From NCBI GenBank assembly GCA_964642165.1, contig CAZXOC010000233.1, forward strand, positions 1 through 12,192: 12,192 nt of DNA, written 5' to 3'. The notes beneath the pieces are model-generated. The model did not search any database, was not told where the DNA came from, and worked only from the letters and a program-made list of their open reading frames with translations. Below, one piece after another: positions 1 through 4,928 of the stretch. The stretch comes from CAYRVX01 sp964642165 (GTDB taxonomy: Bacteria; Planctomycetota; Phycisphaerae; SM23-33). Each line of letters begins with the position of its first letter. Positions within the stretch are counted from its first letter, which is position 1. The position numbers and the translations under genes are program-made.

Positions 1-938
1 ACCAGCACGTGACGGTCGAGGTGCGGCTTGTCGACCCAGCGGTTCGTGCCGTTGGGGTAGATGAGGTTCGAGCCCTTCCTGCGCAGCTTCCAGTGCGGCG
101 CGCCGGGGCGCACGGCGAACAGCAGCGCGGTCTGGTCCCAGCTCGGGCGTGCGGGCCTGTCCTTGAGATAGAGCTTGTACGCCCGGCGGACGGGGTTGTC
201 GCCCGGCGTCTTGTCGAGCCTCCGCCCCGTCAGGACGTTCGTGCCCAGGCCGCTGAAGTAGATCGTGCCCGGCCAGCGGGCTGCCGACTCGACGACGGCG
301 CGGGGATCGGGCATGAAGTTGCCGTACCCGCCGTGACGGAGGTTCTGGGGGTAGCGCCCGCCCATGCAGACCCAGCGCCGGACCTTGGCGCGCACGAGCC
401 GCGTGCCGTCGAGCTTGCTGTGCCTGTCGGGCCCGGAGCGCAGCAGGTCGCGCAGGTTCGTCACGTAGCCGACGGTCACGACGACCACGGACGCGTCGCC
501 CTGCGCGGCGAGCGTTCGGCGATAGACGTCGACGGCGTCGTCGGCGTCGGCGTTGGTCGTCAGCCGCGTCTCGTACGCCTCGGCGATCCGGCGGGCGTAG
601 CGCGACCCGCGCTTCGTCGAGGCGCCCTCGCCCTTCGGCACGCCGATCGGCAGCTCGCCGCGCCCGTAGTACCGGTTGATCGCCTCGACGCACGGGGCGG
701 AGTAGGCGTACTTCGAGCTGACGACCGTCGCGAGGATGCGTACCTCGCCCGCGTCGGCCAGGGCGTGCAGCATCGCCAGGGCGCCCACGTCGTCGCAGTC
801 CGTGTCCATGTCGGTGTCGAAGACGATGCGCACGGGCGAGGGCCTGCTCGCCGCGCCGTCCCGGGCGGCGGCGGAGGCGCCCGCGCAGGCGAGCGTCACG
901 ACGAGAGGCAGGCGGAGGCGATCGATCGGTCCGGCCAT
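1..938 (-). CDS. Exported nucleoside hydrolase-like protein, 3' end cut by window edge
   Basis: The reading frame is open from ATG at 938 to the left edge, so about 312 codons are visible and the C-terminus is missing. Residues 1-25 have a basic, Leu-rich then Ala-rich stretch (RLRLPLVVTLACAGASAAA) that looks like a Sec signal peptide, so the protein probably acts outside the cytoplasm. D41-T-D-M-D-T-D-C-D-D50-V-G-A-L matches the N-terminal Asp cluster that binds Ca2+ and ribose in inosine/uridine-preferring nucleoside hydrolases, in the DCDDxGAL form. V156-G-Y-V-T-N-L and a later N-F-M-P-D-P segment match the family's 'G-P-L/V-T-N' and 'N..xDP' blocks. The family hydrolyses N-glycosidic bonds of nucleosides. 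Many exported planctomycete and lentisphaeral members have no known substrate, so the exact reaction is open. An AGGA sequence about 10 nt upstream fits the start. It is transcribed divergently from the four-helix-bundle gene. Confidence 0.82.
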   Translation of the reverse strand, partial: MAGPIDRLRLPLVVTLACAGASAAARDGAASRPSPVRIVFDTDMDTDCDDVGALAMLHALADAGEVRILATVVSSKYAYSAPCVEAINRYYGRGELPIGVPKGEGASTKRGSRYARRIAEAYETRLTTNADADDAVDVYRRTLAAQGDASVVVVTVGYVTNLRDLLRSGPDRHSKLDGTRLVRAKVRRWVCMGGRYPQNLRHGGYGNFMPDPRAVVESAARWPGTIYFSGLGTNVLTGRRLDKTPGDNPVRRAYKLYLKDRPARPSWDQTALLFAVRPGAPHWKLRRKGSNLIYPNGTNRWVDKPHLDRHVL

Positions 939-1079
939 CGCGGCGGGTCCTTTGGGCCGGGCTCTCCCGGCCGACCGCGCCCGGCGACCCCGCCGGGCGA
1001 TTCGGCGCGCATTGTACCGCGCCCGGGGCGCGCTCCGCATGGTCCGGCCTCCGACGGCGCGGGGGCATGTGTGCGGGAA

Positions 1080-1101
1080 CCCACCGGGCGCAGCCGGTGG
1101 G
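1080..1101. repeat. Perfect 8-bp inverted repeat (hairpin or operator)
   Basis: CCCACCGG (1080-1087) and CCGGTGGG (1094-1101) are exact reverse complements around a 6-nt loop GCGCAG. No T-run follows on either strand, and both flanking genes start away from it, so an intrinsic terminator is unlikely. An operator or a structured leader for one of the divergent genes is possible. Confidence 0.45.
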
Positions 1102-1239
1102 CCTTCGCGCTGCGAACCCGGGCGCGGGACTTGCCTACGAACCGGAACGCCGGGATTCTGAGCGCATCACGGGCCGTTGCCGTGCGGACAGAAAGGGGGC
1201 GCCACGTCCGGGGGGCCGTGAGGCGACAGGTGGAACGGC

Positions 1240-1275
1240 TATAGGTCCTATGGGGCCTATAGGCCTTATATTGGG
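1240..1275. repeat. Array 1: four 9-nt units before the four-helix-bundle gene
   Basis: TAT recurs exactly every 9 nt (1240, 1249, 1258, 1267). The units are TATAGGTCC, TATGGGGCC, TATAGGCCT and TATATTGGG, close to a consensus TATNGGNCC. The unit is nearly self-complementary (ATAGGTCCTAT), so strand cannot be assigned. It lies about 25 nt upstream of the Shine-Dalgarno sequence of the gene at 1315. Two arrays of the same period and unit number lie within and just after that gene. Confidence 0.75.
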
Positions 1276-1300
1276 CCGACCGACGAGGGAAGGGATCGGG

Positions 1301-1309
1301 GAAGGAGGT
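1301..1309 (+). promoter_or_regulatory. Strong Shine-Dalgarno sequence fixing the start at 1315
   Basis: GAAGGAGGT is an almost complete complement of the 16S rRNA 3' end, about 5 nt before ATG 1315. It is the strongest ribosome-binding site I see in the window, so this gene is probably well translated when transcribed. It rules out the in-frame extension upstream. Confidence 0.7.
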
Positions 1310-1314
1310 GCGGG

Positions 1315-1902
1315 ATGGCGAATCGAGGTGCCGGGGCGCCGGGGGAGCTGATCGGCCCGCACGGCGGCTACCGGGGGCTGAAGTCGTACCGCAACGCCGA
1401 GATCCTCTATGACGCGACGGTCGCGTTCTGCGACCGCTTCGTGGGCCGCCGCTCGCGGACGCACGACCAGATGGTCCAAGCCGCCCGCAGCGGAAAACAG
1501 AACATCGCGGAAGGGAGCATGGCGTCGGGGACCAGCCGGAAGATGGAACTGAAGCTGGTGGGCGTGGCGCGGGCGAGCCTGGAGGAGCTCCTGCTGGACT
1601 ACGAGGACTTCCTGCGCCAGCGCGGGCTGGCCCTGTGGGCCAAGGACCACCCCCAGGCGCGCAGGGTGCGCCGGCTGGCCTACGGCGAGGATAGGTCCTA
1701 TTCGACCTATCGGCCCTATGTCGAGAGGTCCCCCGCGGAGGTGGCGGCCAACGCCCCCGTCTGCCTCATCCACCAGACGAACTTCCTGCTCGACCGGCAG
1801 CTTCGGCAGCTCGAGCGGCGGTTCCTCGCGGAAGGCGGCTTCACGGAGCGCCTGTACCGCGCGCGAAGGGCTGCCCGGCGGCAGCGCCCGCCGAACGCGT
1901 GA
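1315..1902 (+). CDS. Four-helix-bundle (S23/IVP-like) protein with suffix domain
   Basis: This 195-aa protein belongs to the family first seen as proteins encoded in 23S rRNA intervening sequences. Residues about 20-105 are the helical bundle, including the signature D51-Q-M-V-Q-A-A-R-S-G-K-Q-N-I-A-E-G67 and S72-G-T-S-R-K-M-E-L-K. Residues about 141-185 (A-N-A-P-V-C-L-I-H-Q-x-N-F-L-L-D-R-Q-L) match what is annotated as the four helix bundle suffix domain, common in planctomycetes and relatives. Between them, residues 126-137 read D-R-S-Y-S-T-Y-R-P-Y-V-E, a Tyr-x-x repeat encoded by a 9-nt-period array. The biochemical role is unknown. Relatives include the accessory protein Avd of diversity-generating retroelements, a pentameric nucleic-acid-binding bundle, which makes nucleic-acid binding plausible here. 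There is no rRNA gene around it, so it is not sitting in an intervening sequence. Related arrays flank it on both sides. Confidence 0.85.
   Translation: MANRGAGAPGELIGPHGGYRGLKSYRNAEILYDATVAFCDRFVGRRSRTHDQMVQAARSGKQNIAEGSMASGTSRKMELKLVGVARASLEELLLDYEDFLRQRGLALWAKDHPQARRVRRLAYGEDRSYSTYRPYVERSPAEVAANAPVCLIHQTNFLLDRQLRQLERRFLAEGGFTERLYRARRAARRQRPPNA
1690..1725. repeat. Array 2: four 9-nt units inside the four-helix-bundle gene
   Basis: The units are GATAGGTCC, TATTCGACC, TATCGGCCC and TATGTCGAG, with TAT at 1699, 1708 and 1717. The period of 9 keeps the reading frame, and the array encodes D-R-S-Y-S-T-Y-R-P-Y-V-E (residues 126-137). It falls exactly between the bundle and suffix domains, a position that tolerates insertion. 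The opening ATAGGTCCTAT is identical to the start of array 1 (1241-1251). Confidence 0.75.
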
Positions 1903-1945
1903 CGCGGCGGTCTCGGAGGCGCGGTGAGGGGGAGGCGGGGATGGC

Positions 1946-1981
1946 GATAGGTCGTATAGGGGTTATGGGACTTATAGCGGG
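1946..1981. repeat. Array 3: four 9-nt units after the four-helix-bundle gene
   Basis: The units are GATAGGTCG, TATAGGGGT, TATGGGACT and TATAGCGGG, with TAT at 1955, 1964 and 1973. It begins 43 nt after the stop codon at 1902. Like array 2 it opens with GATAGGTC, and like both others it has four units. It lies in non-coding DNA, so its 9-nt period is not imposed by a reading frame. Confidence 0.72.
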
Positions 1982-2319
1982 CAGTTGCCCGCGGGCCGGG
2001 CGGCGGGGGCGTCGAGACGTGATGCGGGCCCCGACGGCCGCCGGCGCAGGCGGTTGCCCTGGCGGCCGGGCGGGTGAGCTCCCCGTGGCCCATGGTCGTC
2101 TTCCCGTGCCGGCGATGCGCCGAGGCCAGAAGACCGTCGGTGCATCGCGGCTGTCAGCTATCGTAGCGAGGCCGAGGGGATTCCGCAAGGGCCCGCGCGC
2201 CGGCGCGCCGGGCTTCCGTCGGCAGCGTTCGAGGGGGAGCCCCGTCGGGTGCGTCACGTGGTGCCACACGAGCCCGACGCGCCGTCGCGATGGCGGGGCC
2301 CATAGGGAGTGCGGCGCCA

Positions 2320-2337
2320 TCCCGATGGACATCGGGA
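2320..2337. repeat. 18-nt perfect dyad
   Basis: TCCCGATG (2320-2327) and CATCGGGA (2330-2337) are exact reverse complements separated by only GA. The 2-nt centre suits a dimeric DNA-binding protein better than an RNA hairpin. No T-run follows. No regulator gene is adjacent, so the ligand or protein is unknown. Confidence 0.4.
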
Positions 2338-2520
2338 CCGCTTTGCTTTGCTCTCGGCGTCCGCGCCCGCGGCGTCTCGCAGCGGGACGGAAAAGCGGCG
2401 TCGCGGCCGCCGCAGTCCATAGGCATTCGAGCCCTCGGCGCGGCCGGGGCGCGGAAGCAATAGAAACCGTTGCTAGAAAAGGTGTTAGGATTGCCTTCGC
2501 GTCGAAGGGCGTCGGAAACC

Positions 2521-2537
2521 CCTATTAGAATAATAGG
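2521..2537. repeat. 7-bp dyad CCTATTA-GAA-TAATAGG
   Basis: The two 7-nt arms are exact reverse complements around a 3-nt centre. The sequence also sits in a faint 9-nt rhythm (TATTAGAAT, AATAGGATT, TATGGATGT from 2523), so it may be a decayed relative of the 9-nt arrays rather than a separate operator. Confidence 0.35.
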
Positions 2538-2635
2538 ATTTATGGATGTAAGGGCTGATTGTCCGATCCTCCGGAAGACCGCTTGAGGCATAGGATATGC
2601 AACTCTAGTGTGGACAGATTGTACCAACGCTAGGC

Positions 2636-2669
2636 GATTGTGTCAGTCGGTTTTAATGTCGACACAATC
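2636..2669. repeat. 9-bp inverted repeat GATTGTGTC / GACACAATC
   Basis: GATTGTGTC (2636-2644) and GACACAATC (2661-2669) match exactly in inverted orientation with 16 nt between them. The 25-nt centre-to-centre spacing and the AT-rich setting suit an operator bound by a dimer. The site lies about 240 nt before the URO-D start. Confidence 0.4.
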
Positions 2670-2909
2670 AACACGCGTCACGGGCGTCGAAGCCATCGAA
2701 TCTGCCATAGGGGAATGAGGATTGCCGCCCCGCGCGCCGGCCTCTCCGCCTCGCCACGCCGCGGGACCGTCCCGGCCGGGGGCGCTGGGCCGCGGACGAC
2801 GGGCGCTGCCCCCGGCTGCGGCAGAGCCCGGTCTTGTGGGATCGCCGCGAGGGAGCTATCCTGCCCGCGGGCCGGGCGGTCCGCTCGGCCAGACGGCGAG
2901 GAGACCACC

Positions 2910-4007
2910 ATGGCGAGCTACCCGGGACTGGAGCGAGGCGTGGCGGGCGACTGGCAGGGGCTCATCCGCAACGTCCTCCGCAAGGCCACGCCGAAGCGCT
3001 GCCACCACATCGAGCTGTTCCACGACGCCGAGGTCCGCGACGCCATCGCCGAGCGGTTCGACCTGATGGGGGGCATCGGCCGCGACGACGCGGACTACGA
3101 GCGGTGGAAGCTGATCCGCGTGTGCCGCTTCTGCGGGTTCGACTTCGTCCGCGTGGGCGTGGTGGGGATGGACTTCCACCTGCACCGGGCGACGACACAG
3201 GACACGGCCGGGCTGTCCCGCACGGGCGGGCGGGCCTACCAGGACGAGCACAGCGGCCCGATCATGAGCCGGGAGGACTTCGAGGAGTTCGCCTGGCCGG
3301 ACCCGCACGCCCCGGAGGCCACGAGCGAGCTGGAGTGGTACCAGGAGCACCTGCCGGAGGACATGTGCATCATCGGCTCGGGGGGCTTCGCGCACTTCGC
3401 GGAGTTCCTGACGTGGCTGATGGGCTACGAGACGCTCTGCTACGCCCTGTACGACGACCGCGAGCTGGTCGGGGCGATTGCCGGGCGGCTCACGGAGTAT
3501 TTCCGCGTGATTCTGTCGCGCATGTTGACGTTCGACCGGGTGAAGATCATCTGGGGCAGCGACGACATGGGTCACAAGACGGGGCTGCTGATCTCGCCGG
3601 ACGACACGCGGGAGTTCTTCCTGCCGGGGCACAAGCTGATGGCGGAGATGTCGCACGAGGCGGGGCGGCCGTACCTGCTGCACTCCTGCGGCAACCTCGC
3701 CGACGTCATCGACGAACTCATCGACGACGTGGAGATCGACGCGAAGCACAGCTTCGAGGACACGATCGAGGACGTCCGCGAGGTGAAGCACACGTACGGG
3801 CGGCGGATCGCCCTGCTGGGGGGGATCGACGTGGACTTCCTCTGCCGCGCCGACGAGGAGGCCATCCGCCGGCGGGTCCGCGAGACGCTGGACGTCTGCC
3901 TGCCGGGCGGGGGCTACTGCCTCGGCACCGGCAACAGCGTGGCGAACTACATCCCGCTGGAGAACTACCTGGCCATGGTGGACGAGGGCATGCTCTACGC
4001 GCGGTGA
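2910..4007 (+). CDS. Uroporphyrinogen decarboxylase-fold protein (MtaA/methyltransferase-like)
   Basis: This 365-aa protein has the URO-D TIM-barrel fold. Visible blocks are W-G-S-D-D-M-G, L-L-I-S-P-D-D-T-R-E-F-F-L-P, H258-S-C260-G-N, L-L-G-G-I-D-V and G-G-Y-C337-L-G-T-G-N-S-V. The H-x-C(n)C pattern (H258, C260, C337) is the zinc site of the MtaA/MtbA/CmuA methyltransferase branch, where zinc activates a thiol to accept a methyl group from a corrinoid. True HemE does not have it, so haem synthesis is unlikely. The methyl donor and acceptor are unknown, and no corrinoid protein is in the window. I chose ATG 2910, which has GAGGAG 6 nt upstream and begins just before the conserved region. The open frame extends back to 2640, but that part is low-complexity and crosses the AT-rich island. 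The amidohydrolase follows 132 nt downstream. Confidence 0.85.
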   Translation: MASYPGLERGVAGDWQGLIRNVLRKATPKRCHHIELFHDAEVRDAIAERFDLMGGIGRDDADYERWKLIRVCRFCGFDFVRVGVVGMDFHLHRATTQDTAGLSRTGGRAYQDEHSGPIMSREDFEEFAWPDPHAPEATSELEWYQEHLPEDMCIIGSGGFAHFAEFLTWLMGYETLCYALYDDRELVGAIAGRLTEYFRVILSRMLTFDRVKIIWGSDDMGHKTGLLISPDDTREFFLPGHKLMAEMSHEAGRPYLLHSCGNLADVIDELIDDVEIDAKHSFEDTIEDVREVKHTYGRRIALLGGIDVDFLCRADEEAIRRRVRETLDVCLPGGGYCLGTGNSVANYIPLENYLAMVDEGMLYAR

Positions 4008-4024
4008 GGCGGCCGACGGCCGCT
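4008..4024 (+). terminator. GC hairpin directly after the URO-D stop codon
   Basis: GCGGCC (4009-4014) and GGCCGC (4018-4023) are complementary around GAC, starting 2 nt after the stop codon, with a further G-T wobble pair outside. There is no T-tract, so termination would be partial at best. It could protect the upstream message or lower expression of the downstream amidohydrolase. Confidence 0.25.
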
Positions 4025-4139
4025 CGACGATGTGCGGCACCGGGTCGCGGGCGCTGCGAAGCCGACTCTGCCTCGGCGCCGCCGGCGACCGGGCGACCTT
4101 CCCGCGGGGCCGCACGCAAACCAGGTGGAGGCCGGAACG

Positions 4140-4877
4140 ATGGTCATCGACAGCCACCAGCATCCCGGCGAGCACGTACCGCAGGTGATGGCCGAGCTGG
4201 GCATCGACGTGTCGGTGCTGCTGCCGGTCGGCGAGGAGGCCCTCGGGCAGGCGCGGCGGATGGCCCTCGACGCGCCGGGGAGGTACGTGCCGTTCTTCTG
4301 GATCGACGTGGCGAACGTCGAGCGAAGCGTCGCCGAGCTGGAGGCCGCCGTCGCGGAGTGGGGCTGCCGCGGCGTGAAGTTCCAACTGCTCCTCCAGCAC
4401 CTCTACGCGAGCGACCGCAAGCTGTACGCCGTCTACGAGACGTGCGAGCGGCTCGGGCTGGTCGTGACGTTCCACACGGGGGCCGTGGCGTTCCCGCAGG
4501 AGTTCGGCATCCCGCACATCACGAAGTACGCCCACCCCCTGCCGGTGGACGAGGTGGCGTTCGACTTCCCGGACCTGCGAATCATCCTGGCCCACATGGG
4601 GGGCAACTGGCACTACGAGGCGCTGATCGTCGCCGAGAAGCACGAGAACGTCTTCCTCGACACGGCATACCTGCCGTTCTTCTGCAAGCGGATGCTGCCG
4701 AGGGTCCGGCCCGGCGAGCTGATCGCGCGCGGCATCGAGGTGCTCGGGCCGGAACGCATCCTGTACGCCTACGAGGGCCTCCCGCCGTCGGTCGTCCGCG
4801 AGCTGGACGTGCCGGCGACGGCCAGGGAGCAGGTCCTCGGGGGCAACGCGGCGAGGCTGTTCGGCCTGGGGACGTAG
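4140..4877 (+). CDS. Amidohydrolase-family (Amidohydro_2) metal-dependent hydrolase
   Basis: This 245-aa protein has the metal-hydrolase TIM-barrel pattern of Amidohydro_2. D4-S-H6-Q-H8 is the H-x-H metal motif on strand 1, H112 (T-F-H-T-G) and H152 (L-A-H-M-G-G) are the next two His ligands, and G-V-K-F-Q (about residues 80-84) is the usual strand-3 block. The position normally held by the catalytic Asp (G-S-D-Y/F-P) reads Y-A-Y-E212-G-L-P, so Glu replaces Asp. The family includes hydrolases and decarboxylases acting on lactones, ring acids and amides, and the substrate here is not evident. I chose ATG 4140 because it lies just before the first metal motif and has GGTGGAGG upstream. The upstream in-frame extension to 4032 is low-complexity and arginine-rich. 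The gene follows the URO-D gene in the same direction and converges on the dehydrogenase, with 51 nt between the stop codons. Confidence 0.82.
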   Translation: MVIDSHQHPGEHVPQVMAELGIDVSVLLPVGEEALGQARRMALDAPGRYVPFFWIDVANVERSVAELEAAVAEWGCRGVKFQLLLQHLYASDRKLYAVYETCERLGLVVTFHTGAVAFPQEFGIPHITKYAHPLPVDEVAFDFPDLRIILAHMGGNWHYEALIVAEKHENVFLDTAYLPFFCKRMLPRVRPGELIARGIEVLGPERILYAYEGLPPSVVRELDVPATAREQVLGGNAARLFGLGT

Positions 4878-4928
4878 GCGGCGGCCGGGTCGGCGGGGCC
4901 GGGCACGTCGCGGTGGTCCGCGGGCGCG

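Larger units (their letters stand above)
939..1314. other. Divergent intergenic region, no gene
   Basis: This 376-nt gap separates the minus-strand nucleoside hydrolase from the plus-strand four-helix-bundle gene, so it must hold both start regions. It contains a perfect 8-bp inverted repeat (1080-1101), a four-unit 9-nt array (1240-1275) and a strong Shine-Dalgarno sequence (1301-1309). Open frames that cross it show none of the strong G/C third-position bias or domain similarity of the real genes, so I read it as non-coding. No clear sigma-70 promoter could be picked by eye. Confidence 0.6.
2461..2670. promoter_or_regulatory. AT-rich island with clustered GATTGT motifs, likely control region
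   Basis: Base composition drops sharply here compared with both flanks. GATTGT occurs at 2557, 2617 and 2636, and its reverse complement ACAATC at 2664. The last two are part of a perfect 9-bp inverted repeat. A second dyad, CCTATTA-GAA-TAATAGG, lies at 2521-2537. AT-rich DNA with repeated and inverted half-sites upstream of a gene is the usual look of a promoter with operators, here for the URO-D gene. I could not fix a convincing -35/-10 pair. Confidence 0.35.
1903..2909. other. About 1 kb without a convincing gene
   Basis: The stretch between the four-helix-bundle gene and the URO-D gene holds no frame with domain similarity or the usual third-position G/C bias. It contains array 3 (1946-1981), an 18-nt dyad (2320-2337), an AT-rich island at about 2461-2670 in otherwise very GC-rich DNA, a short dyad (2521-2537) and a 9-bp inverted repeat (2636-2669). 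The island is the best candidate for the promoter and operator region of the URO-D-amidohydrolase pair, which would then have a leader of about 250 nt. A recently acquired or decayed element is an alternative. Confidence 0.55.

Noticed and set aside
1131..1159. Sigma-70 promoter TTGCCT-17-GATTCT for the four-helix-bundle gene
   Set aside because: The -10 matches only three of six consensus bases, which is too weak to claim in this lineage, where promoter consensus is uncertain.
1240..1981. CRISPR array or diversity-generating retroelement
   Set aside because: The units are contiguous 9-mers with no spacers and no cas genes. There is no reverse transcriptase and no pair of template/variable repeats differing at adenines.
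1899..2528. Plus-strand open frame of 209 codons overlapping the end of the four-helix-bundle gene
   Set aside because: It is arginine- and glycine-rich throughout, includes array 3 and shows no domain; it looks like a shadow in GC-rich DNA.
2154..2627. Minus-strand open frame of 157 codons in the gene-free stretch
   Set aside because: It mixes AT-rich and GC-rich composition, has no recognisable domain and lacks the codon bias of the neighbouring genes.
2640..2909. In-frame 90-codon N-terminal extension of the URO-D protein
   Set aside because: It crosses the AT-rich island and is arginine- and proline-rich with no domain. ATG 2910 has a good ribosome-binding site and matches the usual length.
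4032..4139. 36-codon N-terminal extension of the amidohydrolase
   Set aside because: Low-complexity Arg/Pro sequence; the metal motif of this family normally lies within the first ten residues, as it does from ATG 4140.
4878..4928. Bidirectional terminator between the convergent amidohydrolase and dehydrogenase genes
   Set aside because: The 51-nt gap is G-rich without a clear stem-loop or T-tract on either strand.
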